Assembly (NCBI GenBank): GCA_946480445.1
Contig: CAMLJN010000027.1
Location: 1 to 43,520 of the forward strand
DNA from: an uncultured Buttiauxella sp.
Lineage (GTDB): Bacteria > Pseudomonadota > Gammaproteobacteria > Enterobacterales > Enterobacteriaceae
Length of the DNA: 43,520 bases
Direction of reading: 5' to 3'
This document shows positions 8,449 through 17,141 of this stretch, one piece after another. The notes under the pieces are model-generated. The model worked only from the letters and a program-made list of their open reading frames with translations, had not been told where the DNA came from and made no database searches. Made by a program: the position numbers and the translations under genes. Within the stretch, counting starts at the first letter, position 1; each line of letters begins with the position of its first letter.

Positions 8449-9204
8449 CTACCATTGCTGATTGGGGTAAGCCCGCTGCATGTACTGCATTTCAGCCAGC
8501 AGAGGGCCTAAATGCTCGGTATGCAGACCCTGCTTGCCGCCGGTGCGATATTGTGAACACGTCGGTTTATCGAGCGAGGCTTGCAGCAGGCTGTTGAACA
8601 CTTCCGCTTCCCATTCCTGACGCAGGCTGCGGGGATCGACAGCAATACCCTGTTCCGCCAGATCAATTTCCAGTTCGTCGGCATGAAACAGCTCGCCGGT
8701 AAAACGCCAATGCGAATTAAACGAACGCTGCAATTTTTGTTGGGACACAGCGGTGCCGTTGCCCAGACGGATCAACCACCCCCGGCTGAAACGCAGGTGG
8801 TAGCGCACCTCTTTGATGGCTTTAGCGGCAATGGCTGCCAGCTGTAAATCGCGGCTATTCGCCAGACGGCTGAACAGTGCGACGTGCCAGGCGTCAAGTA
8901 AATACTGACGCACCAGGGTATCGGCAAAATCGCCGTTTGGCTGTTCGGCCAGCAGCAAATTATGGTACTGGCGTTCATCGCGCCCGAAAGCCAGCCTGTC
9001 TTCACACAGCTGTTCGACCTGCAGTTCAGCGGCGTAGGTGAGAAAATTACGCGCCTGGCCCAGTAAATCCAGGCCAATATTCGCCAGCGCCAGATCGATT
9101 TCCAGCTCAGGAGCGTGGCCGCACCAGCCGGTAAGACGTTGGGCCAGCACCAGGCAGGTGTCGCCAAGACGCAGGCTGTAAGTGGTTAAGGGGGAATAGG
9201 TCAT
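8449..9204 (-). CDS. paaC: phenylacetyl-CoA epoxidase structural subunit PaaC
   Basis: Ferritin-like subunit that pairs with PaaA in the PaaAC core of the epoxidase; in E. coli it has lost the metal site and plays a structural role. 251 residues (E. coli 248). Recognisable segments are WCGHAPELEIDLALANIGLDLLGQARNFL cut at conserved helices, AKAIKEVRYHLRFSRGW and RTGGKQGLHTEHLGPLLAEM. I chose ATG 9204 because GAGG lies six bases upstream of it; a GTG four codons earlier overlaps the paaB stop and lacks such a site. Confidence 0.95.
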   Translation of the reverse strand: MTYSPLTTYSLRLGDTCLVLAQRLTGWCGHAPELEIDLALANIGLDLLGQARNFLTYAAELQVEQLCEDRLAFGRDERQYHNLLLAEQPNGDFADTLVRQYLLDAWHVALFSRLANSRDLQLAAIAAKAIKEVRYHLRFSRGWLIRLGNGTAVSQQKLQRSFNSHWRFTGELFHADELEIDLAEQGIAVDPRSLRQEWEAEVFNSLLQASLDKPTCSQYRTGGKQGLHTEHLGPLLAEMQYMQRAYPNQQW

Positions 9205-9212
9205 CTGGCACC

Positions 9213-9500
9213 TCACATATGCTCGATGCCATCAGGCAGGATATAAAACGTCGGATGGCGATAGATTTTGCTTTCCGCAGGATCAAAGAATGCCTGACGA
9301 TCTTCTGGCTGGGATGCCACGATTTCACTGGCCTTCACCACCCAGATTGAGCAGCCTTCGCTGCGGCGCGTGTAAGCATCGCGGGCATTTTCCAGCGCCA
9401 TTTGGTCGTCCGCGGCGTGCAGGCTACCAACGTGGCGATGCGACAGTCCCTGCTTGCTGCGAATAAAAACTTCGTATAACGGCCAGTAAACATTGCTCAT
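9213..9500 (-). CDS. paaB: phenylacetyl-CoA epoxidase subunit PaaB
   Basis: Small subunit that bridges PaaAC dimers and is required for the epoxidase in vivo. 95 residues, the usual size. It opens MSNVYWPLYEVFIRSKQG and has HRHVGSLHAADDQMALENARD, both typical of PaaB. The start at 9500 follows the paaA stop by 11 bases with AGGAG upstream; an in-frame extension of 24 residues lies inside paaA and is rejected. Followed eight bases later by paaC. Confidence 0.95.
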   Translation of the reverse strand: MSNVYWPLYEVFIRSKQGLSHRHVGSLHAADDQMALENARDAYTRRSEGCSIWVVKASEIVASQPEDRQAFFDPAESKIYRHPTFYILPDGIEHM

Positions 9501-9511
9501 TGTTATTCTCC

Positions 9512-10441
9512 TCAGGCCACTTCGCGGGCGTGTTGTTTTTCTGCGTAAACAAGTGCGGCCTCGCGGACCCATGCGCCCTCTTCCCAGGCTTTACGTTTGG
9601 CAAGCAAACGTTCTTCATTGCACAGGCCGCGTCCGGCGATGACTTCGTTAAATTCTTGCCAGTCGATCTCACCAAATTCGTAATGACCGGTGGCCTCGTT
9701 CCAGCGCAGATCTTTATCGGGCAGCGTCATGCCAAGCAGCTCAACCTGCGGGACGGTGTTATCAACAAAACGCTGACGCAGCTCGTCGTTGCCAAAGCGT
9801 TTGATTTTCCAGGCAAGGCTTTGGGCGCTGTGGGGAGAATTGTCATCGTTAGGGCCAAACATCATCAGCGCAGGCCACCAGAAACGGTTAATGGCGTCCT
9901 GCAACATCTGGCGTTGCTCGTCGCTGCCGTTCGCCAGCGCGGTGCAGGCTTCAAAACCCTGGCGCTGATGGAAGCTCTCTTCTTTGCAGATCTTCACCAT
10001 CGCCCGGGCGTAGGGGCCGTAAGAGGTGCGGCAAAGCGCGACCTGATTAACAATTGCCGCGCCGTCGACCAGCCAGCCGATAACGCCGATATCCGCCCAG
10101 TTCAGCGTCGGGTAGTTAAAAATGGAGGAATACTTCATTTTGCCGTCGAGCATCTTCTGGTAGATGTCCTCCCGAGCGCAGCCCAGCGTTTCCGCCGCGC
10201 TATACAGATAAAGACCGTGCCCGGCCTCATCCTGCACCTTCGCCAGCAGAATGGCCTTACGCCGCAGGCTGGGTGCGCGGGTAAGCCAGTTACCTTCCGG
10301 CAACATACCGACGACTTCCGAATGGGCATGTTGCCCAATTTGCCGGACCAGCGTTTTACGGTATTCATCCGGCATCCAGTCTTGCGCCTCAATTGCGATT
10401 TCTTTCGCAATGCGCTCATCAAAGCGGTGTTGTTCCGTCAC
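9512..10441 (-). CDS. paaA: phenylacetyl-CoA epoxidase catalytic subunit PaaA
   Basis: Oxygenase subunit with a di-iron centre that epoxidises the ring of phenylacetyl-CoA. 309 residues, matching E. coli. Two ExxH iron-binding motifs are visible: E72-A-G-H75 in KVQDEAGHG and E155-S-F-H158 in [13 protein letters not shown]. It is the first gene of the operon. Its ATG lies about 15 bases from the first half of a PaaX operator, so the repressor would block transcription near the start site. Identification is secure. Confidence 0.97.
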   Translation of the reverse strand: MTEQHRFDERIAKEIAIEAQDWMPDEYRKTLVRQIGQHAHSEVVGMLPEGNWLTRAPSLRRKAILLAKVQDEAGHGLYLYSAAETLGCAREDIYQKMLDGKMKYSSIFNYPTLNWADIGVIGWLVDGAAIVNQVALCRTSYGPYARAMVKICKEESFHQRQGFEACTALANGSDEQRQMLQDAINRFWWPALMMFGPNDDNSPHSAQSLAWKIKRFGNDELRQRFVDNTVPQVELLGMTLPDKDLRWNEATGHYEFGEIDWQEFNEVIAGRGLCNEERLLAKRKAWEEGAWVREAALVYAEKQHAREVA

Positions 10442-10455
10442 ATTGTCACCTTATA

Positions 10456-10494
10456 TGATTCAGCTTTCGTTAATTGAATCCAATTTATGAATCA
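10456..10494. promoter_or_regulatory. PaaX operator (TGATTC-N27-GAATCA)
   Basis: TGATTC at 10456-10461 and GAATCA at 10489-10494 are separated by exactly 27 bases. From memory this is the spacing reported for PaaX sites in E. coli. It lies just before paaA, where bound repressor would cover the transcription start. Confidence 0.85.
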
Positions 10495-10506
10495 CTTGAT
10501 AGTTGA

Positions 10507-10569
10507 AAGTTACAGACAAGTTAACCAAAACAGCAAAACAAACACGTATACTTTGTGAGCACTATCACG
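10507..10569 (-). promoter_or_regulatory. paaA promoter with CRP site
   Basis: TGTGA-GCACTA-TCACG (10554-10569) matches the CRP consensus at nine of ten core positions. On the reverse strand a weak -10, TAACTT (10507-10512), would start transcription near 10500, which puts the CRP centre at about -61.5, a class I position. The CRP box agrees with known glucose repression of paa genes; the -10 is an inference. Confidence 0.6.
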
Positions 10570-10669
10570 ATAAAAATCAATTATTGCTTATTTTTCAAGC
10601 AAATAAAAATATCAACCAACCCAACAAAAAACACAATGTTAAAAAAATATTAAATTTAACCTTGATTTT

Positions 10670-10685
10670 TATGATTCATAAATCA
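10670..10685 (+). promoter_or_regulatory. candidate paaZ promoter/operator
   Basis: A -10-like TATGAT (10670-10675) is embedded in TGATTCATAAATCA (10672-10685), whose outer 5-mers are inverted repeats and whose first half is the PaaX hexamer TGATTC. This would let PaaX also control paaZ. The 285-base paaA-paaZ gap is very AT-rich and also holds a short hairpin (TTGCTT/AAGCAA, 10584-10602). No clean IHF site was found. Confidence 0.45.
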
Positions 10686-10726
10686 AACATTGATGTCATT
10701 AAATGCGGTGTTTAATGGAGGGTGTG

Positions 10727-12772
10727 ATGCAACAGTTAACAAGCTATCTTGCAGGCGATTGGGTGATGGGAAAGGGAGATGGACGGACGATAAATCATGC
10801 AGTTAGCGGCGAGGCGCTTTATCAGGTGAGTAGCGAGGGGTTGGATATGGCACGGGCACGACGCTACGCCATAGATAAAGGTGGCGAAGCTCTGCGCGCC
10901 ATGACCTTCGTGCAGCGTGCGACCATGCTAAAGGCGGTTGCAAAGCATCTCCAGGCTAACAAAGAGTCTTTTTATGCCCTTTCTTACGAAACCGGTGCGA
11001 CCAGGGCAGATGGTTGGGTGGATATTGAAGGGGGCATCGGCACCCTTTTCGCCTATGCGGGCATGGGTCTGCGTGAGTTACCGGATGACGTGCTGTGGCC
11101 GGAAGATGAGACGATCCCACTCTCCAAACAAGGGGGGTTCGCGGCACGTCATGTGCTGACCTCAAAAGCCGGGGTTGCCGTGCATATCAACGCTTTCAAT
11201 TTCCCCTGCTGGGGAATGCTGGAGAAACTGGCGCCAACATGGCTTGCGGGAGTCCCTGCGATCGTCAAACCGGGCACCGCGAGCGCGCAGCTGACTCAGG
11301 CGATGGTCCGCTCTATTGTCGAATCCGGATTAGTGCCGGACGGTGCTATCAGTCTGATCTGCGGCGAGGCGGGTAACCTGCTTGATTTACTCGATGAACA
11401 GGACGTGGTGACTTTCACAGGTTCGGCCAGCACGGGCAAGAAGTTACGTTGTCACCCAAATATTGTCGCTCGCTCCATCCCCTTTACCATGGAAGCCGAC
11501 TCGCTTAATTGCTGCGTGCTGGGTGAGGACGTGACGCCGGAACAACCAGAATTCACGCTGTTTATTCGTGAGGTGGTGAGAGAAATGACGGCGAAAGCGG
11601 GACAGAAATGCACAGCCATACGGCGCATTATTGTTCCACAGGCACAGCTTGAAAATGTCACCCGGGCGCTTACGGCTAAACTTGAAAAAATTATGCCTGG
11701 TGATCCAGGGCAGGAAGGCGTCAGAATGGGAGCGCTGGTCAGCCTTGAGCAGCGCAACGACGTGCAGCAAAAAGTTGACCAGCTGATCGCCGCAGGCTGC
11801 AAGGTTCTTCTGGGCGGCAAGGCGGATACCTCCCTGCCGGGCGCTTTTTTCCCGCCAACGCTACTGCTTTGCCTACAGCCGGATGAAACGCCTGCCGTGC
11901 ACGAGCTGGAGGCTTTCGGCCCGGTTGCCACCGTGATGCCCTACGGCGATGCTGAACATGCTCTGTCGCTGGCTCGTGCAGGCCTCGGTAGCCTTGCAGG
12001 CACCCTGGTTACCGACGACGAGGACATCGCGCGCCAGTTCGTCCTGGGCGCCGCCCGCGCACACGGACGTCTACAGGTGCTGAACCAGGAGTCAGCGGCC
12101 GAATCTACCGGCCATGGTTCGCCGCTTCCGATGCTGGTTCACGGTGGCCCAGGCCGTGCAGGCGGCGGCGAAGAGCTTGGTGGCCTGCGGGGGGTAAAGC
12201 ATTACATGCAGCGCACCGCCATTCAGGGCAGCCCGTCGATGCTCGCCGCCGTCAGCAAGCAGTGGAGCTATGGCGCAGCGGTTAAACAAAATGCCGTGCA
12301 TCCCTTCCGCAAGCACTTTGAGGAGCTGCAAATTGGCGAAAGCCTGCTGACGGCCCGGCGCACCATCACCGAAGCCGATATTGTCAATTTTGCCAACCTG
12401 AGCGGCGACCATTTCTACGCTCACGTCGATAAAATTGGCGCAGCACAGTCTTTCTTTAGCGAACGAGTGGCACACGGCTATTTTGTCGTTTCTGCCGCGG
12501 CGGGCCTGTTTGTTGATCCGGGAGTTGGGCCGGTCATCGCGAATTATGGCATGGATAACCTGCGCTTTATCGAGCCGGTGAAAATCGGCGATACTCTCCA
12601 GGTGCGCCTGACCTGCAAGCGAAAAACAGCTAAGCCGCAGAAAAGCCGGGATGACCAACCCGTGGGCGTGGTGGAATGGGCCGTTGAGGTTATGAATCAG
12701 GAGCAGCAATCTGTGGCCCTGTATTCCATTCTGACGCTGGTCTCCCGTCAGACAGGGGATTTCGCCGCTTAA
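10727..12772 (+). CDS. paaZ: bifunctional oxepin-CoA hydrolase / 3-oxo-5,6-dehydrosuberyl-CoA semialdehyde dehydrogenase PaaZ
   Basis: Opens the oxepin-CoA ring and oxidises the resulting aldehyde with NADP. 681 residues, identical to the E. coli length. An aldehyde dehydrogenase domain covers residues 1 to about 520, with Glu256 (TMEADSLN) and the nucleophile Cys295 ([10 protein letters not shown]). A C-terminal MaoC-type R-hydratase domain has [14 protein letters not shown] and [19 protein letters not shown]. The start at 10727 has GGAGGG upstream; an 8-residue longer start at 10703 lacks a ribosome site. It is transcribed away from paaA and ends at a strong hairpin. Confidence 0.97.
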   Translation: MQQLTSYLAGDWVMGKGDGRTINHAVSGEALYQVSSEGLDMARARRYAIDKGGEALRAMTFVQRATMLKAVAKHLQANKESFYALSYETGATRADGWVDIEGGIGTLFAYAGMGLRELPDDVLWPEDETIPLSKQGGFAARHVLTSKAGVAVHINAFNFPCWGMLEKLAPTWLAGVPAIVKPGTASAQLTQAMVRSIVESGLVPDGAISLICGEAGNLLDLLDEQDVVTFTGSASTGKKLRCHPNIVARSIPFTMEADSLNCCVLGEDVTPEQPEFTLFIREVVREMTAKAGQKCTAIRRIIVPQAQLENVTRALTAKLEKIMPGDPGQEGVRMGALVSLEQRNDVQQKVDQLIAAGCKVLLGGKADTSLPGAFFPPTLLLCLQPDETPAVHELEAFGPVATVMPYGDAEHALSLARAGLGSLAGTLVTDDEDIARQFVLGAARAHGRLQVLNQESAAESTGHGSPLPMLVHGGPGRAGGGEELGGLRGVKHYMQRTAIQGSPSMLAAVSKQWSYGAAVKQNAVHPFRKHFEELQIGESLLTARRTITEADIVNFANLSGDHFYAHVDKIGAAQSFFSERVAHGYFVVSAAAGLFVDPGVGPVIANYGMDNLRFIEPVKIGDTLQVRLTCKRKTAKPQKSRDDQPVGVVEWAVEVMNQEQQSVALYSILTLVSRQTGDFAA

Positions 12773-12778
12773 TAAAAC

Positions 12779-12806
12779 GGGCGGAAGATCCTGCACTCTT
12801 CCGCCC
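12779..12806. terminator. bidirectional terminator between paaZ and the DUF2157-like gene
   Basis: Perfect 10-bp stem GGGCGGAAGA/TCTTCCGCCC with an 8-base loop. On the reverse strand it is followed by GTTTTATT, so it works best for the leftward gene; on the forward strand the U-tract is short (TATT). Confidence 0.75.
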
Positions 12807-12879
12807 TATTCAGCCCGCATTATGACCCGGTATGTTGTTTATCCTTCATCCGCTATCACGTCCGGCTTTCGCACAGAAG

Positions 12880-13911
12880 CTATCGCCCTTCTCCGGCGTG
12901 CCAGATCTTCTCCGCATAGCGTCCAATAAGGGCCAGAGAGATACTCAGTATCAGGAAGAAGATCACTTTGTTGGTGCCGTTCCAGAACAGTTCAAAGTAA
13001 CGGGTATAAAGGTTGATGCCGAGGAACGTCAGGCCAAAGCCACGCAGCATGGCGTCGTCCGTCTTCAGTCCGATCCAGATACAAACTCCTGCCGCCAGGG
13101 CGAACAGCAGGGACCAGTGCAGCAGTTCCATCTGGCGTACGCTCTGCCAGATGTCGAGATCGTAGTTGCCGAAAATCGACAGGATCCACAGCGCGATAAA
13201 CAGATACAACAACCCCATCGCTTTGCTGACAGGGAAGAGATTACGTGACTCCAGCATTCGCCGCAGGAAATAACAGCCGGCCAGTAACACGCCGCCAAAC
13301 AGTACAAAGCGGATCGGGTAGCTCATCCCCAGCCAGTATGCGCCCCAGCCTGAGGCATACCCCGTTTCGGTACCAAAATAGTTTCCCAGAGCCAACAGGA
13401 AAAAGAGCCAGATGAGACCGGATCGCCCGTAATAACCAATGGTGCCGTAGATCACGCAGCCGATGAGGAACAGCGGTGCCACATGGCCGCTGCCGTTATC
13501 CAGCCAGAGGCCAAGCTGCCAGAGGCTCAGGGCGGTAAACATCACGCCGAGGAACAGCATTGCCTCGGTGCTGTAGCGCCAGTGGGCCTGCTGGCGCTGA
13601 CGACGAAATCCCCACAGGTAAAACCCGGCTGCAATGGCCGCCATCACCAGTGTGCGGGTAAGATAGCCAAAGCTGAAGAGTTGAAGCAGGAGCGTCATCA
13701 GGTATTCATCGGCAAACAGGCTGCCAACCGCAATGATGATGCAGGCTATCGCAGTCCAGAAGGCGTAACGGCTCAGGCGCTGCCAGTCAAAATGTTGCAA
13801 GGAGAGGTGGCTTTGCAGGCGCTGGCGCTGCTGAGCGTCAAGGGCACCTTCGCGCTGCCAGCCCTCCAGAGCGTTTTGAATCACTCGCGCCTGTTTGCGT
13901 GTTACTTTCAT
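12880..13911 (-). CDS. polytopic membrane protein, DUF2157-like
   Basis: 343 residues. A soluble N-terminal segment of about 45 residues (MKVTRKQARVIQNALEGWQ, then DAQQRQRLQSHL) precedes roughly ten hydrophobic helices. A short helical cytosolic head that starts near the N-terminus and leads into many membrane helices is characteristic of DUF2157 proteins, but I recognise the family only by general features. No catalytic motif is seen. It stands alone between two convergent or divergent neighbours (paaZ and tam), with a terminator at its end. Function unknown. Confidence 0.8.
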   Translation of the reverse strand: MKVTRKQARVIQNALEGWQREGALDAQQRQRLQSHLSLQHFDWQRLSRYAFWTAIACIIIAVGSLFADEYLMTLLLQLFSFGYLTRTLVMAAIAAGFYLWGFRRQRQQAHWRYSTEAMLFLGVMFTALSLWQLGLWLDNGSGHVAPLFLIGCVIYGTIGYYGRSGLIWLFFLLALGNYFGTETGYASGWGAYWLGMSYPIRFVLFGGVLLAGCYFLRRMLESRNLFPVSKAMGLLYLFIALWILSIFGNYDLDIWQSVRQMELLHWSLLFALAAGVCIWIGLKTDDAMLRGFGLTFLGINLYTRYFELFWNGTNKVIFFLILSISLALIGRYAEKIWHAGEGR

Positions 13912-14028
13912 AGTGGTTTTCCTTACCGGATGGTTTACATCAAGTTACATTAGTTTGCGCGAAAATGTGATTAACTTAATGTCTGACCGCCCTAACCCAC
14001 CGAAAGTATTTCTGGCACAGGAGCACCT

Positions 14029-14784
14029 ATGCAGGACTGGAACCCGGCACTTTATTTACAATTTGAGGCCGAACGCACGCGTCCGGCAGCGGAGCTGGCT
14101 TCACGTATTCGCCACCCGGCGGCAATGCATGTTTCGGATTTGGGCTGCGGCCCGGGTAACAGTACGGCACTGCTGCATCAAACCTGGCCACGTGCCGCCA
14201 TCACCGGGCTGGATAATTCCCCGGCAATGCTGGAGAAAGCGCGCCTGGCGCTGCCCGGCTGCAAATTTGAAGAGGCCGATATAGCCCTCTGGCAGCCGCC
14301 TGTTAAGCAAGATGTGATTTATGCCAACGCCTCTTTACAGTGGCTTGGCAACCACCGACGGCTGTTCCCTCAACTTGCCGACCGGCTTGCGCCCGAAGGT
14401 GTACTGGCGGTACAGATGCCGGATAACTGGCAGGAACTGACGCACAGTTTGATGCGTCAGGTGGCGGATGAGTCAGGTTCTCCTCAGGCAGGAAGAGAAG
14501 CGCTGCTGAACGGCGGGGAGTATTACAATTTGCTGGTGCAGGCAGGCTGTCAGGTGGATCTGTGGCGCACCACCTATTTTCATGTCATGCCGTCTCATCA
14601 GGCAATTATCGACTGGCTTAGCGCCACGGGATTACGACCTTATCTGGCTTATCTTGATGCGGCTTCGCAAAAGACCTGGCTTAAGCGCTACCTTCAGCTG
14701 CTTGAGCAGGCCTATCCCCGGCAACAGGACGGTAACGTGATGATGCCGTTTCCCAGGCTGTTTATTATCGCGCGTAAAATCTAA
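14029..14784 (+). CDS. tam: trans-aconitate 2-methyltransferase Tam
   Basis: SAM-dependent enzyme that methylates trans-aconitate, a by-product that inhibits aconitase. 251 residues (E. coli 252). SAM motif [10 protein letters not shown], is at residues 37-45, and family-specific segments are [23 protein letters not shown] and [23 protein letters not shown] lies upstream of the ATG (CAGGAGCACCTATG). Monocistronic, ending in a GC-rich hairpin. In E. coli tam is known to respond to stationary phase; no clear promoter was identified here. Confidence 0.95.
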   Translation: MQDWNPALYLQFEAERTRPAAELASRIRHPAAMHVSDLGCGPGNSTALLHQTWPRAAITGLDNSPAMLEKARLALPGCKFEEADIALWQPPVKQDVIYANASLQWLGNHRRLFPQLADRLAPEGVLAVQMPDNWQELTHSLMRQVADESGSPQAGREALLNGGEYYNLLVQAGCQVDLWRTTYFHVMPSHQAIIDWLSATGLRPYLAYLDAASQKTWLKRYLQLLEQAYPRQQDGNVMMPFPRLFIIARKI

Positions 14785-14789
14785 AATAA

Positions 14790-14806
14790 CGCCCCGCCGC
14801 GGGGCG
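14790..14806. terminator. hairpin terminator between tam and the leftward membrane gene
   Basis: CGCCCCG and CGGGGCG pair around a 3-base loop. On the reverse strand the stem is followed by TTATTTTAG, a fair U-tract for the gene ending at 14831; forward it is followed by CTGCTTATT, so it serves tam less well. Confidence 0.65.
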
Positions 14807-14830
14807 CTGCTTATTACGCTGGTAGCAAAA

Positions 14831-15448
14831 TCACGGGGCGTTTTGCACGCCCGCGGGTCTGTGGCACAGATACCAGATACCCGCAAGCAGGCAGAGAATA
14901 TAGCCAAACAGCTCCGTCCCTTCTTCAACCATATTTTTTACCAGTCGGTTATAGCCATCCAGCATCAGTTCCTGCCAAAGAATGTGCATACCAAACAGGC
15001 GGGAGAAAACCAGCACGCAAAGCAGACCGGCAAGCATCATCCCGTAAGCGGGATGGCGCATAAACGCGGCCAGGCCGAGCAGCGCTTTTTCTTTGTGACG
15101 AAAGGCAATCAGCAGGCAAATGGCGGCAGTCAGCAGCGCAAACCAGAACCACGCGCCGTGAAAGATTGCATCAAAGGCAAAATCCAGCTCACGAATAAGC
15201 ATGCAGGTAAAAAAACCGCCTGTCAGCACGCCGCTGTAACGACTGGCTTTTATTCTGATTGCCTGGATGAAAAATAACGCCGCCAGCGTAAGAAGGATTG
15301 CCTCCTGAATAATTTCGGTTAAGGAGTTTTCATGGACAAAATCATGAAACCAGATAACGTCGCTGAACAGCACAAACGTGCCAAGCCCCACGGATACGGC
15401 ACAAAGAACCGCTAAAAATAAACGCTTTAATATAAATAAAATAGGCAT
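14831..15448 (-). CDS. unassigned inner-membrane protein, about six helices
   Basis: 205 residues. Hydrophobic stretches lie at about 5-28, 45-63, 73-92, 98-115, 130-150 and 180-195. Between helices are two short conserved-looking charged segments, WFHDFVHENSLTEIIQEA and LIRELDFAFDA; clustered His, Asp and Glu near membrane faces could bind a metal or proton, but that is a guess. I do not recognise the family. It has its own promoter (TATAAT) only a few bases before the ATG, and no partner gene. It differs in reading direction from tam and shares its direction with the PACE gene beyond. Confidence 0.75.
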   Translation of the reverse strand: MPILFILKRLFLAVLCAVSVGLGTFVLFSDVIWFHDFVHENSLTEIIQEAILLTLAALFFIQAIRIKASRYSGVLTGGFFTCMLIRELDFAFDAIFHGAWFWFALLTAAICLLIAFRHKEKALLGLAAFMRHPAYGMMLAGLLCVLVFSRLFGMHILWQELMLDGYNRLVKNMVEEGTELFGYILCLLAGIWYLCHRPAGVQNAP

Positions 15449-15459
15449 AGGTCTTATAA

Positions 15460-15488
15460 ATTATAAAAAGCCTATTATCCAGTATAAA
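15460..15488 (-). promoter_or_regulatory. promoter of the 205-residue membrane protein
   Basis: Reverse-strand -35 TTTATA (15483-15488), 17-base spacer, perfect -10 TATAAT (15460-15465). Transcription would begin near 15453, only about five bases before the ATG at 15448. A second -10-like GATAAT lies upstream and could give a normal leader. Confidence 0.5.
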
Positions 15489-15534
15489 GCCTCTGAACTA
15501 TTCGCCATCCGTGCGGCTTATTTTGATCAATCGT

Positions 15535-15567
15535 GCTGATACCGCTCAAAAATACAGCGATATCAGC
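15535..15567. other. imperfect 12-bp hairpin after the PACE gene
   Basis: GCTGATACCGCT and AGCGATATCAGC pair with one mismatch around a 9-base loop, six bases past the 15573 stop. There is no U-tract on either strand, so it may be an mRNA-stabilising 3' structure or a binding site, not an intrinsic terminator. Confidence 0.4.
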
Positions 15568-15572
15568 AACAA

Positions 15573-16007
15573 TTAACGGCTGGCTAAATATTGCATGCGG
15601 CGGCTACGCAGCGCGTCGTAGCACCAGTTGTAGACCACCGTGTACGGCAGGAAGAATAGAAAGAAGCCTATCTCAACCATAAACGCTTTGATCATCGAGA
15701 TATCCAGCATCCAGGCGGCAAGCGGCAAACCGATAAGAATAAAACCGCCCTCAAAGCCCAGCGCGTGCGCGATGCGCAGCGGCAGGCGTCGCTTCTGACC
15801 TGCCGGGAAGAATTTGTCGAAACCGGCGTTGTAAATAATGTTCCATACCATCGCCACGGTTGAAAGCATGATCGCAAGCGCTCCCATCTGAAAGAGCGGC
15901 TTATCCATCAGCCAGGCGGCCACCGGGGCGCAAAGACTGATGGCGATAACTTCAAAACCGACGGCGTGCAGGATGCGTTCACCAAACGATCTTTTTTGCG
16001 ACTGCAT
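15573..16007 (-). CDS. PACE-family efflux pump
   Basis: Proteobacterial antimicrobial compound efflux (PACE) family; characterised members such as AceI export chlorhexidine, acriflavine or short diamines using a proton gradient. 144 residues with four membrane helices made of two tandem bacterial transmembrane pair units. Family motifs are present in both halves: RILHAVGFE (near residue 10) and RIAHALGFEGG (near 78), and the paired WNIIYNAGFDKFFP and VVYNWCYDALR. The Glu in each HAxGFE motif includes the one needed for proton coupling in AceI. Transcribed divergently from a LysR-type regulator, as is usual for this family. Confidence 0.9.
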   Translation of the reverse strand: MQSQKRSFGERILHAVGFEVIAISLCAPVAAWLMDKPLFQMGALAIMLSTVAMVWNIIYNAGFDKFFPAGQKRRLPLRIAHALGFEGGFILIGLPLAAWMLDISMIKAFMVEIGFFLFFLPYTVVYNWCYDALRSRRMQYLASR

Positions 16008-16099
16008 AGTTTTTTACTCCATAACCTGTTTCATATCGCCATTATCATCGTAATTACTGCTAGTATAAAGGGAGATACCATCGAAAAAAGCGATAGATA
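16008..16099. promoter_or_regulatory. divergent control region, PACE pump / LysR regulator
   Basis: 92 bases. The reverse strand carries TATACT (16062-16067), a near-perfect -10 for the pump; it overlaps TATAAA on the forward strand, a possible -10 for the regulator. ATCG-N7-CGAT, an imperfect dyad, lies near 16080-16094. LysR regulators usually bind T-N11-A dyads between such genes; the exact operator was not determined. Confidence 0.45.
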
Positions 16100-16966
16100 A
16101 TGCACTACTCCCCGGAATCCCTTGAGGCCTTTCTACAGGCGGTGGAAACAGGTTCTTTTTCTGCCGCCGCCCGCAAGCTGAAAAAAAGCCAGTCCACCGT
16201 CAGCGCCGCCATCGCCAATCTGGAGGCCGATCTCGGCGTGACGCTGTTTGACAGACAAAGCCGCCAGCCCGTACTTACCCCACAGGGCCAACGGGTGCTG
16301 CCCTACGTGCAATCAATCGTAGCTGCCAGCGAGCGGCTGGATGAAGTTTCGGTACGGCTCGCAGGTAACATTGAACCGCGCCTTAGCTTTGTGCTCTCTG
16401 ACGTGTGGCAAACCACACACCATGAATCCATTCTTAACCGGTTTGCGGAACGCTTTCCTGATATTGAGTTTGAGTGCCTGATTGCCGAAGATGAAGACGT
16501 GATCGATTTAATTCAGAGTGGTCGCGCGCACGTAGGCGTACTGCGCGTGCAGGAGCGCTATCCGATGGATGTCACGGTTGCCCGTCTGCAGGTCGGGGCG
16601 CAGATGTCGATATACATTCATAAGCAGCACGAATTTGCCTCCCTGCAATCAGTGGAGCTGGACCAGCTTCACACGGTGCGTCAACTGTGCCTGAAAACCT
16701 ATAAAGATCCCACGCGCAATACGGGCGGCGGGACAATGTGGTCATCGCCTTCCCTGCTGATGCTGCTTGAAATGGCTGAGCAAGGTTTTGGCTGGGGGAT
16801 CCTGCCGCGCTGGCTCGTGGAACAGTTTGGCCACGGCCGATTACAGGAGCTCAAGGTGGCGGGCTGGCCGCAGCTTATTGATGTTGATGTAATGTGGTCC
16901 AACAAAGTGCCTCCGGGCGCGGCGGGACGCTGGATGATCGATCAGCTCAGGGCGCAGCAAGCCTAG
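16100..16966 (+). CDS. LysR-family regulator, probably of the PACE pump
   Basis: 288 residues. The N-terminal winged helix-turn-helix is typical of LysR (LEAFLQAVETGSFSAAARKL then QSTVSAAIANLEADLGVTLF), followed by the effector-binding periplasmic-protein-like domain (residues about 90-288). Placement head to head with the PACE pump is the arrangement of aceR-aceI in Acinetobacter, so it likely activates the pump in response to its substrate. The start at 16100 agrees with the family; the upstream ribosome site is weak. The inducer is unknown. Confidence 0.88.
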   Translation: MHYSPESLEAFLQAVETGSFSAAARKLKKSQSTVSAAIANLEADLGVTLFDRQSRQPVLTPQGQRVLPYVQSIVAASERLDEVSVRLAGNIEPRLSFVLSDVWQTTHHESILNRFAERFPDIEFECLIAEDEDVIDLIQSGRAHVGVLRVQERYPMDVTVARLQVGAQMSIYIHKQHEFASLQSVELDQLHTVRQLCLKTYKDPTRNTGGGTMWSSPSLLMLLEMAEQGFGWGILPRWLVEQFGHGRLQELKVAGWPQLIDVDVMWSNKVPPGAAGRWMIDQLRAQQA

Positions 16967-17141
16967 CGGACAATGCAGGCAAATGCTGAGCGGATTAAGT
17001 GGGATGCCAACCGCGTATTTCGGAATAACCAGAGATTAACTGGCAGGAGCCGATGGATAGTTGCGGATCGCCTGCCTGCTGCTGCGCTTTCACGCGCGAG
17101 GGCGTGGTATGATGGCTCTCGTCTAATGAGAGATTAACGTT

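Noticed and set aside
9500-10477. 325-residue open frame antisense to paaA
   Set aside because: It mirrors paaA exactly and has no recognisable domain; long antisense frames are expected opposite high-GC, strongly biased genes.
10570-10600. IHF site between paaA and paaZ
   Set aside because: AATCAATTATTGC comes close to the IHF consensus but misses the final TTR positions.
10503-10715. 70-residue open frame in the paaA-paaZ control region
   Set aside because: Lies across the CRP and PaaX sites in very AT-rich DNA; no ribosome site and Lys/Asn-rich composition typical of chance.
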